64,000 nucleotides of DNA from Chrysoporthe austroafricana (taxonomy: Eukaryota > Ascomycota > Sordariomycetes > Diaporthales > Cryphonectriaceae), in the NCBI GenBank assembly GCA_001051155.2, contig JYIP02000007.1, forward strand, positions 3,784,342-3,848,341, read 5' to 3'. Positions 9,398 to 18,660 of the stretch are shown in pieces. Each line of letters opens with the position of its first letter. Within the stretch, counting starts at the first letter, position 1. The translations under genes were made by a program, and so were the position numbers. The notes below the pieces were generated by a model. The model was given only the letters and a program-made list of their open reading frames with translations. It searched no databases and was not told the origin of the DNA.

Positions 9398-10108
9398 ATG
9401 GCAATGAAGATGAATGAACAACACGCGAATAGCATTGCGCTATTTAGGGGAATGGGCGCAAGATATGTTCATGTAGATGATATTGCGGGCCTCGTAGTCG
9501 GAGGATCGCCCACTGCGAGTGCGAGCCCGCCGACGTACGAGGGCGAGGCGGCTCGGACGCCGCCTTCCTACGTAGGCGGCCGCAACGTAGGCGGCCGCAT
9601 GCGAAAGCGAGGCCGCTGGACGAGCCCCGTCGGTGAGGAGGACGTTAGTAGCGACAAGGGTGGCAGCAAGGAGAAGGGCCTGGCCGGGCAGGAGACGAGC
9701 GAGGCACAGCAGCTGCAGCAGCTAGTAGAAATTGCCGCCGCGAGGATTTCCCGTCTTGCGGATTTGGGTGCCGAGCTGGACGCCAAAGAGGCCCGTTTGG
9801 ACGCCAGAGAGGCCCAGCTGCGCGCGAGGATCGCCGAGGCGGACGAGAAGCTGGACCAGCTGGCAGAGGCCGCGGCCAGCCGCGGTTACGAGGCCTCGGA
9901 CGGGCTGGACGCGTACATCGACGGCCGCCTGGAGGAGATGCGCGAGCAGCTGCTCGGCGAGCTGGATGACCGCCTCGAGGAGTTCGGGGTCGACTTGGTC
10001 TCGCGGCACGAGATGGGGGATTTCGTGGACGAGCAGGTCCGCGCGGCCGAGGCAGACCTGCGCCAGGCGCTGGCGGGCGGTGGGGTCAGGGTGCTGCTTG
10101 ATTGGTAG
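9398..10108 (+). CDS. Coiled-coil hypothetical protein, intact (236 aa)
   Basis: The ATG at 9398 (ATCATGG context) opens a 236-codon frame ending at TAG. Residues 1-45 are unremarkable. Residues 45-90 contain Pro-Thr-Tyr patches (SPPTYEGEAART, TPPSYVGGR) and a basic RMRKRGRW segment. Residues 105-236 are almost wholly heptad-like (RLADLGAELDAKEARLDARE, LEEMREQLLGELDDRLEE). The architecture, SPP[A/T]Y-type patch plus basic patch plus long coiled coil, is common among uncharacterised proteins of Pezizomycotina. I know no function. High GC and strong codon consistency without stops argue that it is real; it lies between a dead HET gene and composite repeats, so expression is uncertain. Confidence 0.6.
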   Translation: MAMKMNEQHANSIALFRGMGARYVHVDDIAGLVVGGSPTASASPPTYEGEAARTPPSYVGGRNVGGRMRKRGRWTSPVGEEDVSSDKGGSKEKGLAGQETSEAQQLQQLVEIAAARISRLADLGAELDAKEARLDAREAQLRARIAEADEKLDQLAEAAASRGYEASDGLDAYIDGRLEEMREQLLGELDDRLEEFGVDLVSRHEMGDFVDEQVRAAEADLRQALAGGGVRVLLDW

Positions 10109-10335
10109 ATTTGTGAAGTACAAGAACATATAGATAAGACCGTAGATGGATTTCGAATCTGAAGATAATAGTGCCCTCCGCGCGGTTATGCCCGGATCCG
10201 TCCTCCTCGAATGGCCAAACCGAAACAATAGAGAACCGCGGCGGCGGCGAACTGGACGCGCTAGTTTGTATACTTATCGCCGCAGTACTTTATCTTGTGC
10301 GCAGCCGGGCCGTACAGAGCCCTTCCATAGGTGCA
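10109..10335. other. No gene seen between the coiled-coil gene and the composite repeat
   Basis: Short frames only; the plus-strand frame from 10146 has compositionally random protein and continues into repeat sequence. Confidence 0.4.
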
Positions 10336-11412
10336 GCATGAGCAAAAGCCAGGCAACAAGTGGGGGACTGGAACACAGTATGCCCCAGCTTGTATGTTCA
10401 TCGCCGTGGTCTTTGGGGCGCGGGCGCGCAGAGCGCAGCGCAGGGCGAGGGCGAGGGCGAGGGCGCGGGCGGCAGGCAAGGCACACGGCATGGATTTCGT
10501 ACTAACGGTATGACCACTACCACCACGACGCGCCGCACTGCCACCACTACCGCCCGGGGGGCGCGGATATTTGACGACAAACCTGGATGATAACCACGGG
10601 AAGACAAAGCAAAGATAACTTTTCCGCCTGCCCGACCCAATCGCGATATATATATTTCCCTCCTCTTGCGCCGACTAATAACGTCCGCCGCGCGCAGGGA
10701 CCCAAGGGGGAAGGGGGACCGGGGGGAGGATGGCGACGATATGGGAGGAGGCGTTGTCGGGAAAGGGGGGCAGCGTCGGGCGGGGGAGGGAGGAGGCATT
10801 GTCGGGAGAGGCAGTATGGGAGGGGGGGTACGTCTCTTCTCGTCGGTACGCCTCTCGAGATATATCTCCTCTCTTGCGCCGGCCAACTTCAGCCGCGCGC
10901 GCGCGGGGACCAAAAGCGGGGGCGGGAAAGGAAGCAAGCTCGACAGGAAGAATGCCGGCAATATAGCAGATAGGAAGAAGGTATTGAGAGGGAAGATGGC
11001 GACAATATAGCGGGTTGCGAAGGGCGTTATCGGGAAAGGCAATATTGGGAATTTGAATAGTAGGAAGGATAGGGCAAAGAAAGAAGATAAGGCAAAAACG
11101 ATTTTTTTGCCCGATTAATTAATCGCAATATATATATCTCTTTTTATATTAATATATCTTAAGATATATATTTTTTCTTTTTATATTAGCTAATAATTTC
11201 TGCTATATATAGAAATAAGCTTAATAGAAAAAAGGAAAAGGGAAAATAATAATAATAAAGAAATAATATTATTAAGAAAAGCATTAAGAAATGTAATTAG
11301 CAGAAAAGATATTGCGAAAAGCCAGAACGAGAAGAACTTACCGGAAATATTAAAATAAGAGCTATTAATACAAAAAGAGCTATACGAGCTATACAAGCTC
11401 TTAGAGCTATAG
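10336..11412 (-). repeat. Composite GC-rich repeat, copy E (reverse orientation), right part RIP-decayed
   Basis: This is the reverse complement of modules at 25.6-26.6 and 29.0-29.8 kb. It includes the GCGGCGCGTCG(T)GGTGG block (10,530-10,560 reversed), the ATATATATTTCCCTCCTCTT module (10,650) and GTCCGCCGCGCGC (10,683). The ATATAT module recurs at 10,855 and, with nearly every C converted to T, at 11,100-11,160. The last 70 bases are an AT-shifted AGCT array (11,345-11,412) that runs directly into a kinase fragment. No protein is supported here. Confidence 0.7.
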
Positions 11413-11413
11413 A

Positions 11414-11674
11414 ATGCGAGCTGCGAAAGCTGCGAGGGGAATGGGAGCAGTACTCGACGGCCTGAGATACCTTTACGGAAAGGGGGTTATCTATCGCGAT
11501 CTCAAACCCGAGAACGTTTTGGTCGAGGAGAATCCGCTGACGTTCGTTATCGCCGATTTTGGCCTGGCCGAAGTTACTACCGAAAGAGCCTGGTTGGAGG
11601 CCTTTTGCGGATCGTACAAGTACTTGGCGCCCGAGATGCAATATCGGATGATCGTCTCGGAAAGATATACGTAA
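11414..11674 (+). pseudogene. Ser/Thr kinase catalytic-core fragment fused to an AGCT array
   Basis: An ATG at 11414 and 86 open codons read LDGLRYLYGKGVIYRDLKPEN (catalytic loop with His replaced by Tyr), VLVEENPLTFVIADFGLAEV (DFG) and CGSYKYLAPEMQY (activation loop and APE). This is the heart of a CAMK-like kinase C-lobe with all three motifs in one frame. The N-lobe and everything after the APE region are absent; 5' of it lies the AGCT array, 3' unrelated sequence. It looks like a captured exon. The HRD His-to-Tyr change is the CA-to-TA type. Confidence 0.8.
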
Positions 11675-11749
11675 TTCCGTAAGCAAGGGTTAGGGCTGAT
11701 CAGAGCCCCCCCTCTCTTTTCGCCGGACAGACCACCTTGCAGCGTACTA

Positions 11750-12360
11750 CTACCTTCCCTGGTGAGACAAAGCCATGAGAGAGACCAGGCCGAGGGAGAT
11801 AAGGCTGGCGGCGGGGGACAAGGCTGCCACTAGCACACAAGGCCCAGCCAGGCCAGCGCGCACACCGCTGTCTCCCTCACCCACAGCTGTCTTTCGCGCA
11901 CACAGCTTTCGCGCACACAGCTGTCCCCCGCTATACCCCGCACGACCAGCTGTTGGTAATGCTTATGTCCGACTATAGCCGAATTACGTGATTACGCGTA
12001 CTGGTTGGTACTGGCTGACACATGCGCTCCTCCTCTCTATCTCTTCTTCCTTTGTGCAAACCAGCCTTATGGAGTTCCCCAGCACGCATCCTCCTCCTCC
12101 TCTTTCTCCTCCTCTGCTGTCACTACCAGCTGGCTGCCTCGACAGCTGCTGTGAGCGCTCCTTCCTCTGCTGATGCCAGCTGGCTGGAAGGTATCGTCCT
12201 TCCTGCGCTGGTCTCCCCATCATGGCTCCTCTGTCAACACCAGCTGCCTAGACAGCATCGCCCTCTGTCACTGTTCCCTCCTCCTCGTAGCCAGCTGCGA
12301 GCGACGCTTGCTCGCTGGATACAGACCAGACCAGACCAAACTGCCACGCACTTTGTCTAC
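11750..12360 (+). repeat. Composite GC-rich repeat, copy A
   Basis: It shares with 24.39-24.9 and 27.78-28.1 kb the module GCACACAGCTGTCC, CGACCAGCTG, ATGCTTATGTCCGACTATAG, CGTGATTACGCG, ACTGGT, then CTCCTCCTCT and CCAGCTG(G/C) repeats. No AGCT array precedes it except the decayed one at 11.35 kb, beyond the kinase fragment. Frames here are Cys/Ser/Pro-rich artefacts. Confidence 0.7.
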
Positions 12361-12453
12361 GGGGTCTACGGGCATGAAGTTCGCAAGTCCATATCATCCA
12401 ACCACAAAAAAAAGCCCAATCAATTTTGGAACTTGACTATGATTCTTCCTGTT

Positions 12454-12862
12454 TTATAGCATATCCCCAGCTTTCGGCACATATGGCCCCAGTTCCCGGC
12501 GTACCTGGCTGCGCAGTTCCGCCAGTTCCCTGCGCAGCTCGCCCAGCTCCTCTCGCTGCGCAGCCTCCGCAGCCCGCAGCTCTGCCAGATCGCTGCAGAG
12601 CCTCCCCACCTCGCGGCGCAGCCGGGGCAGGGCGCCGCGGCCGGCCCCGTCGTCGAGCGCGCGCCGGAGGCCCCCGAGCTGTATATCGATGCGCGCCGCG
12701 GACCGGGCGTCGGCGGTAGCGAGGGCGGCCTGCTGGCCGTCGAGGTTTTCGCTGCGGACGCGCAGCAGCTCGTGCCAGAGCGCCATGTCGATCCGGCGCC
12801 GGGCGCGGTCGTACTGGGCGGGTGTCAGGGGGGGGAGCGTTGTTCTTCCCTCGCCCCCGTCA

Positions 12863-12894
<32 letters not shown>

Positions 12895-12955
12895 GCTGCT
12901 GCTGCTGCTTCTTAGTAGCGAGGTGGGCAGGGCGGGTGGGGGTGGCTAACGGCAT
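12454..12955 (-). pseudogene. Coiled-coil protein gene, copy 1 (frameshifted in a CAG tract)
   Basis: An ATG at 12955 starts MPLATPTRPAHLATKK. The frame then enters a CAG repeat (12,860-12,910) in the Gln frame and stops. In the Ser frame it reads on as SSNDGGEG, LTPAQYDRARRRIDMALWHE, then a coiled coil (ELRAAEAAQREELGELRREL) to the stop at 12454. So the trinucleotide tract shifted the frame. It is homologous, in opposite orientation, to the copy at 13,516-14,047 (shared RIDMA(L/F), AALA.A.ARxAALIDIQ(L/F)G, RRALD). Function unknown. Confidence 0.65.
12860..12916. repeat. CTG/CAG trinucleotide tract
   Basis: About 17 GCTGCT-type units with one CCG interruption. It is the site of the frameshift in the minus-strand coiled-coil gene. 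Confidence 0.9.
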
Positions 12956-13515
12956 TGTGTGTGTGTATATGTTTGTTTGTTTGGGTAATGTAAGCAGTAG
13001 CAATGGTAGAAAGGAGTTAGAAAGGAGAGGACAGAAGGGGGGGTGAAATGGAAAGGGAGAGGGGGGTGAAAAGGGCGGTGGCGGTAAGGGCGGGTGGGTA
13101 GCGTAAAGTGGTGACGCATGACAACACCGGCGGCTCCCTCAGCCCCGATCCACCTTCCCGCATCCGTACTCCGGCGTACCCGAGCCGCCTTGCCTTGCGG
13201 CGCCGTCGCTGCTCTAGGCCGCGCCGGCCCCCGTGCGCGGCCCCGTTTTCGGAAATCCAATGCATGTGACGAGACCAGACTAGACTGCTCAATCACATGC
13301 ATTCACATAATAATTCTAGAGCAGCGACGGCGCCGCAAGGGCAAAGGCGGCTCGGAATACGGATGCGGGAAGGTGGATTAGGGCTGAAGTTATGCCGTCA
13401 CCACTTTACGCTACCCATCCGTCCTCTCTCCCTTTCTCCGTCCTCTCTCCCTTTCTCCGTCCTCTCCCTTTTCTCCCATTACCACTACTACTACCACAAA
13501 ACAAACAAACAAATA
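12956..13515. promoter_or_regulatory. Head-to-head duplicated promoter region (inverted repeat arms)
   Basis: The upstream regions of the two coiled-coil copies are inverted relatives. Matches include GGTAGCGTAAAGTGGTGACG (13,095) with CGTCACCACTTTACGCTACC (13,396), GCCTTGCCTTGCGGCGCCGTC (13,188) with its reverse near 13,328, and GTTTGTTTGTTT (12,970) with AAACAAACAAAC (13,500). The centre is near 13,285, with TGCATGTGA/TCACATGCA flanking the spacer. Both arms have the pyrimidine/A-rich leader expected before each ATG. Confidence 0.75.
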
Positions 13516-14047
13516 ATGCCGTCAGCAGCCACCCCGCCCCTTACCTCACCGCCAGGAAGCAATAGCAGCAGCGACTAGGACGAGACAATACTCCCCCTTA
13601 CACGCGCCGAATACAACCGCACGAAACACCGGATCGACATGGCCTTCTCCCGCGAGCTGGCGCGCAGCGGCAATAACCCCCACGGCCGGAAAGCCGCCCT
13701 CGCTGCCGCCTACGCCCGGAATGCGGCGCTGATCGATATACAGTTCGGCCATGTACAGTCCCGAAGCAGCCCCCCCCCCCGGCGCGCGCTCGATAACAAT
13801 AACAACAACGGGGCCGGCCGCCGCCGCCGCCACCGCTGCCACGCCGCTATTCTGCCCCGGCGGCTGCTCCGCGAGGTGGGGGCGGCTTACACCGCACAGC
13901 GGCGCGAGCTGGAGGCGCTGTGGGCCGCGGAGGCGGCGCGGCGCAGGGAGCTGGAAGACCTGTGGGCCGCGGATCCGGCGCGGCATGCGGAGCTGCGCGA
14001 GGCGCGGGGAGCTGCGCCGCGTGCTGGGGGACGAAGAGCAGGTCTGA
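13516..14047 (+). pseudogene. Coiled-coil protein gene, copy 2 (premature TAG)
   Basis: An ATG at 13516 starts MPSAATPPLTSPPGSNSSSD and hits a TAG at 13576 (codon 21). The same frame then continues TRAEYNRTKHRIDMAFSREL, an Asn run from AACAAC repeats, and a coiled coil (LEALWAAEAARRRELEDL), ending at 14047. The frame stays open into an AGCT array to about 14,190. It pairs with the inverted copy at 12,454-12,955. One nonsense change separates it from an intact gene, but its 3' end is replaced by repeat DNA. Confidence 0.65.
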
Positions 14048-14392
14048 TAAGAGCTGTAGCAGTTATGCAAGCTCTTCGAGCTGTACGAGCTCCCGAAGCT
14101 GTGGAGTGCGAGCTGTGGAGTGCGAGAGCTGCGAGAGGAGTGCGGGCTGTGGGAGCTGTGGGAGCTCCGCAGGAGCTTTCGGAGCTGTAAAGTGCGAGCT
14201 GTGTGGGGTGTGCGAGGTGCGCAAGCTGTGAGAGGTCTGGGGGCTGTGGGAAGAAGAGCTGTGGCAGGACGCGAGAGGATACAAGGTGATCATGCTGCTC
14301 TGGCCTTGCTGGCCGGCACATAGGCAGACAGGCAGCAGCGCCCGCAGGGTGTATGATTATGATGCTCTGCACGCAGTCGGCTGCGTCCTAGA
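14048..14392 (-). repeat. Composite repeat, copy D (reverse): AGCT array plus module
   Basis: 14,048-14,270 is an array of AGCT spaced 9-12 bp (GAGCTGTGGGAGCT and variants). 14,280-14,390 is the reverse complement of the module at 24.73-24.86 and 28.03-28.13 kb (GGCCTTGC(T)GGCCGGCAC, CAGACAGGCAG, GCGCCCGCAGGGTGT, ATGCTCTGCACGCAG). The array starts exactly where the coiled-coil gene copy ends. Confidence 0.75.
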
Positions 14393-14675
14393 AAAGTTTG
14401 GAACTATTTTTCCTTCCTAAATAAATCCGATCTTTTCAGAGCATTAGACTTGGTTACTTACGAGGGCGGCGTTCTGCGGCCTCACCATGCTCGAGCTGCG
14501 TCCTACCGCTTGAAATGCGCTCGTTCCATAACTGCTTGATACCCTCGCCGTCCGAGTTGTTGCCGCGGGCCCACGAGTCCTGCCGCCGCCAATGCCCTGC
14601 TCTCCTTGGTGTATTGGCTCAGGAACTAGCCGTTCAAGCGCGGGTTGGCCCTGCCCCTAACCTTGCCTTGACCTT
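14393..14675 (-). other. Unassigned stretch with one exon-like end
   Basis: On the minus strand an Arg/Gly-rich frame ends at CGCCGCCCTC followed by GTAAGT (about 14,457), which looks like a 5' splice site. TTTCCTTCC(T/C)AAA(T/C)AAATCCGA at 14,408 recurs at 20,853, so this is another dispersed piece. No family recognised. Confidence 0.3.
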
Positions 14676-14790
14676 GCCCTGTTAAATATTAACAAGGCTT
14701 TCAGTTACCCTCCCAAGCACTCAAGGGTCCTAGGCTCTCTGATAGCTGTCAACCATCGTGGTTTCCTAAATAGGAAACCCTCCGAGATTA
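14676..14790. repeat. Dispersed palindrome-bearing repeat, copy 1
   Basis: CCCTGTTAAATATTAACAAG followed by GCTTTCAG, and CATCGTGGTTTCCTAAATAG followed by GAAACC. The second copy is at 23,226-23,335 with the same order. The core GGTTTCCTA...TAGGAAACC is a near-perfect palindrome. Confidence 0.75.
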
Positions 14791-14814
14791 CTGTATGGGC
14801 GCTCGGCTTGTACA

Positions 14815-15135
14815 GCTTCAGAACCTCTCTGCAGAGATTGACGGTTACACGGACACCCTGAAGGTACCAGAAGCCCAGATATTCTAGGGTTTGTGGGCTA
14901 CGCGCCATTAGGCATCATGGACCCGCCTAACGACAGGAAGAAAGGAACCCAACTGCACAAAGAAGGAGGCTGTGCGATGGATGCTTGAGGCAGGCGTCGG
15001 GAACAAAAATCTATAAGTATGACGGGAGCAAGCCCGCTGGACCAAGACCTGGTTCTTCAAGCACTCCTTAGACCACCTTCACAGTTATCGTTAAATGAAG
15101 ACCCTTCCAAGCCCCAATTAGCGCCCTTGTAATAT
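14815..15135. repeat. Dispersed kinase-upstream repeat, copy 2
   Basis: It aligns with 5,560-5,875 (see there), ending in GACCACCTTCACAGTTATCG and CTTCCAAGCCCCAATTAG, then GCGCCCTTGTAATA. No kinase domain accompanies this copy. Confidence 0.75.
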
Positions 15136-15525
15136 TAACAACTTCCGTACGAGCAGATTTAAGACGGCAGACGAGTACATTAGCCAGTTTGGCGCCCTCC
15201 GCGAGTCCCTCCAGCACTTAGGAAGGTCGTCCACGGCAATCGAATATATTACGACGTTTATTCAACGGGGCGAAAATAAGTACCCTGGCTGGGGCGCGGG
15301 GCGCCTGCGATGGGACGAATGGCTCAAAGTAAGTCGCCACGTCAGGCTCCGTCTTAAGGATCTGTCGCTCCATAAGCCTCGGGTTCTCCTTTGGCTGCAG
15401 GTCGGCCTGAGGTTTGCGCCTGAAAATGTTCATATGTGTCGTATTCGGCAAAACCCGCATGCGAGGGCATTGCCTGCGATAGCAGCATCGGTAGCTGTTC
15501 AACGGCTGATAGCGGGGTAGGCTTG
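15128..15525 (+). pseudogene. Possible Gag-like retroelement fragment (uncertain)
   Basis: A plus-strand frame without an ATG reads FKTADEYISQFGALRESLQH, then TTFIQRGENKYPGWG, which resembles the middle of fungal retroelement Gag proteins. On the opposite strand the same DNA reads KENPRLMERQILK and RVLIFAPLNKRR, which resembles the C-terminal helicase region of the SNF2-like family next door. Only one reading can be ancestral; I cannot decide. Confidence 0.3.
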
Positions 15526-15529
15526 AAGG

Positions 15530-16060
15530 TATGTCGTATCGACTGCTGCTGCGACAGGAGGGATTCTGGATTTCTGTCCGAAGGGAAGGCCGAAGCGGCG
15601 CGGACGTAGCGACCGACCGGCTCGTAGCGTACCGGGCTGTGAAGATAACGTCTGCCCGTTCGTTACGTTCCGCCCTCTCTACCATCGGCGATTGGCCTAT
15701 CACGACCTGTTACTGCAATTGCTGCTGCGAGGGTGCTTGGGCGATCGGCCGAGGGAAGTTGGTATTGATTGGCGGCGGTTGCTGCTATTCGATCTTGGGC
15801 GGGACCACCTCGTCCACCATACCAGTCGTGAGCAGACACCTTGACTGGGACTCGGAACCAGGCCTCGTCGGAGATGGACCGTCCGCCGAGAGTACGTGGC
15901 GGTGAGACGGAGGGATGTCGTACTTCTTGTTCCGTAGCGTGGCTGTCGGGGCTGGTGGTGGAGGGAGCTTCTCCCCCCCGCTGTGTTTGACGAACAGATA
16001 GAGGCCGCCGCCGCCGCTGCTGCCGCCAGATAGAGGATGCCGCCACCTCGGGGACTATAA
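15530..16060 (-). pseudogene. C-terminal decay region of the SNF2-like pseudogene
   Basis: Minus-strand frames are Ser/Arg-rich and shift repeatedly. A GCC/GCG trinucleotide tract (16,000-16,030) reads as Ala, Arg or Gly according to frame. I treat this as the degraded continuation of the unit that follows on its right. Confidence 0.35.
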
Positions 16061-17630
16061 TCCCAGCGTACCTTGCACGAAAGCCGCCAGTACCTTGCTG
16101 CCCATTTGCAGCAGCGGGCGGCCTGCGATGATCTTGAAGAACTTCTTGCCCTTTCTTCGTGTTTTGCAACATACTCGGTCACTTGGATATTCTCGTAGGG
16201 GAACTCGTCCCAGATGACACGTGAGAAGCTGAAGAGTTCCAGATCACATATCGAGAATCTCCCGATTGGCGCCGAAATAATCGGTCGCGACCAGGGCGAC
16301 GGAGGGACGGCTCAAGGACGAGCTGGACGCTTTCGCGAGAAGGCAGTTGTGTCGTAGGGCGCAGATGCCTTGGTGATCTTGTAGATACCGACTTGAGAGG
16401 CAACGCAGCCAATGCGGAGCCTGCCAAACTCGAGCTCAATGTGAGCGGAGTCGGGCGCACGGCCCGCGGCCCTGGTTACTTATACGTTTTGACCTAGCCA
16501 TGGGTAGCAGCGCCACGACTGGCCGAGAGCTGGATGGCTTATTGGCGCACAGTCTGTTTCACGCCGACGGCAACGTGGGGGACCAGGCCCAGAAACACAG
16601 CCGCAATAGAGAGTCGTTGCGGTAACCACGAGTCTGCGCCAAAGCTTTCTGGATGTCGCTTTTGCGGCTGGTGGTGAGGGAGCTGCTGCTGCGGCATCTG
16701 AGCTCCGAAGACTCTTACCGGCGGTATTTGTCCTGACTTCTATGGTATGTTGAACCTTGTCTTTCAAGGTTCATTGCCCTTGAAATACCCATGCATAGTA
16801 ATCCTGGTGATGGGTGGTTCGGAAGGGGCCGGCGGTCCCTGGTTGTTATTATCGTCGTCGTGGGCCGGCTGCCACGGTTCAACGGTCCAGCCCCGGTGCC
16901 CGCCGCAGCCGCCGCCGCAGCCGCTGCCGCAGCCGCTGCCGCAGCCGCAGCCGCAGCAGTCCGCCTCCGCTTCGCATCCCTCTGCGACGCGGGGAACTCG
17001 GCATGAGACCGCTCCCCCCTCCTCTCTTCGGCATCTTCTTGCGACTGCACGTATGCCTCGTCCTGCGCGCTGAGCTGCTCAGGGGACGGGGCCTCCTTCT
17101 TCTTGTCGATGCTGGCCTGTATCTTCTCGTCCATGTGGGCCTGCGCTTCTTCGCTCTTTGCTAATATTTGGCAAAGCTGCTGTATAGCGATAGTGATAGT
17201 GAGCTTTTGGGTCTGCTAGAGGGTGTCCTTGTCGAGCTTCTCTGCTAGGAAAAGGAATATCCATTCCTGATGGCTGGGAATGACGAAGGTCTGATATAGC
17301 TGACGGAGGTCTGGACTGTCTGATCGGGCGAGCGCGCTTGTCCTAGCACAAGTAATTGCGAGCGCCAGGGGTCGGTCTTGGAGATGCTCGAAGAAGCCGC
17401 AGTCAACGCCGTAGGTCTCAGGCTGACTCTGAGCAGATTGGGCACTGGGGTAGCCGTTGTTGGCGGTGGTAAAGGCGATGTCGCGCCAAGGAACGTACGA
17501 GGAGGATAAGGGCTGGTATTAGTAGCGGTCATAAGGGTTGACCGCCGGGCTCTGAGAGATAGGTGTGCTCCGGTCCTGGTATTTAAAGCCATCGTCGAAG
17601 TTATCGTCGCTATTATCGAGGCGAATTAGG
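16061..17630 (-). pseudogene. SNF2-family helicase-like pseudogene, copy 1
   Basis: SNF2 ATPases remodel chromatin or act in DNA repair. From 17,630 leftward one frame reads QSPAVNPYDRY-stop-YQPL, YVPWRDIAFTTANNGYPSA, QPETYGVDCGFFEHLQDRP, HQEWIFLFLAEKLDKDTL-stop-Q and DEKIQASIDKKKEAP, then an Ala run from GCC repeats (16,905-16,955). After scrambled sequence it reads FSFSRVIWDEFPYENIQV (motif II, a DExx Walker B) and KKFFKIIAGRPLLQMG. Both stops replace Gln codons (CAG/CAA to TAG/TAA). Helicase motifs I and III-VI are not visible. Related copies: 20.9-21.2 kb (plus), 53.8-54.8 kb (minus), 55.49 kb (plus). Confidence 0.65.
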
Positions 17631-17982
17631 CATTTTGACTGTTGCTATGCCACTCTCGTCCTCGTCGATGATGCCCAGGATGGTGAAGATTATCGGGTCA
17701 TGAATAGTGGCATAAGTCAGGCGCGCGATCGTAGCCAGGTCCACGACAGCATTCCGCCGCACGATAGAAACCAGGCCCACAACAGCAGTCGTGCCCACAG
17801 CAGTCGTGCCCACAGCAGCAGCAACCTGCCGTGCGACAGTAGTAAGCCACGCGATGGGAGTCAGGCCCGCGACAGCAGCCGGCACCGCAAAAGGAGGCAG
17901 GACCGTGAAAGTAGCCCGGCGCGCGATTTCTGTCAGGCCTGCGATAGTTTCCTTGAGCCAGTCTCGTCAATGATGCTCAGGA
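17613..17982 (-). pseudogene. Uma2-like fragment with the 18-bp minisatellite, second copy
   Basis: The minus strand reads LKETIAGLTEIARRATF, then the hydrophobic six-residue repeats (LTTVARQVAAAV, IVRRNAVVDLATIAR), then MIIDEDESGIATVKM with small differences. This is the same central segment as 2.55-2.92 kb, so the minisatellite predates the duplication. The N- and C-terminal parts are absent. Confidence 0.75.
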
Positions 17983-18500
17983 TAGTGAAGATCAATAAAG
18001 AGCCTTCCAAGCCCCATTCGGAGCCTTTATAATAGAGGCGGCGGATGAGCCGCTTGCGGGTCTGCGGCAGGCCGAACCCGACGAGCGGCACTACCTTCCA
18101 CATCAGCGAGTCGCCGTAGCGGGCCAGCGACTAGACGAGCGCGTTGAAGAAGGGTAGGTAGCGCTCCTGGACGAGGCCGAACGTCTGCTCGAGCGTGAGG
18201 AGTCGTGGCCGCAGCATCTCGACGATATACTGGCACGAGTTACAGCGCCGCGACGTTAGCGTCGTCGTTGCGGCCGGCGCACGTGTTGCGCGGGGCGATA
18301 CCACGTCTGGCAGGGCGGCGAGAGGTGGCACGAGGTCCACGGGGCCGATGCAATAGAGGCGGCGAGGAGGTCGTTGTTAATAGCGCGCATATCTCTGGGC
18401 GTCGAACCTGTCGCCGACTTGGTTGATCCTGAACTCGTGCTCGCTTTCCAGCCTGGCGAGCTCGGCATCGCACTCGCGCTGGTAAGATCGGTAGATAGTT
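17983..18500 (-). pseudogene. Cytosine-5 DNA methyltransferase fragment 1 (RID/Masc-like)
   Basis: The minus strand reads CHLSPPCQTW (motif IV with the catalytic Pro-Cys, near 18,310), CAGRNDDANVAAL, NSCQYIVEMLRPRLLTLEQT, FGLVQERYLPFFNALV-stop-SLARYG, WKVVPLVGFGLPQTRKRLIR (motif VIII region). Order, spacing and wording match fungal RID/DMTA-type enzymes, linked to RIP or premeiotic methylation. Small frameshifts near 18,290 and 18,245 and a TAG (CAG to TAG) inactivate it. The S-adenosyl-methionine-binding N-terminus and motifs IX-X are not here. Confidence 0.85.
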
Positions 18501-18660
18501 CCTCAAGCATTCCTTCCAAACCCCATTCGGAGCCCTTATAATAGAGGCGGCGGATAAGCCGCTTGCGGGTTTGCGGCAGGCCGACTGTTGCTGTACCAGT
18601 CTCGTCAATGATGCTCAAGATGGTGAAGATCAATAAAGACCCTTCCAAGCCCCATCATTC
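18501..18660 (-). pseudogene. Chimeric junction: methyltransferase and Uma2-like pieces interleaved
   Basis: On the minus strand one frame runs KGSEWGLEGSLLIFTILSII, DETGTATV (Uma2-like), then directly GLPQTRKRLIRRLYYKGSEW (methyltransferase plus linker). The linker CTTCCAA(G/A)CCCCAT...CGGAGCCCTTATAATAG occurs at 18,003, 18,511 and 18,640. Two unrelated families were joined and then duplicated. Confidence 0.7.

Noticed and set aside
11750..12360. Cys- and Ser-rich secreted-protein-like frames
   Set aside because: They coincide exactly with a repeat module found elsewhere in other frames and orientations.
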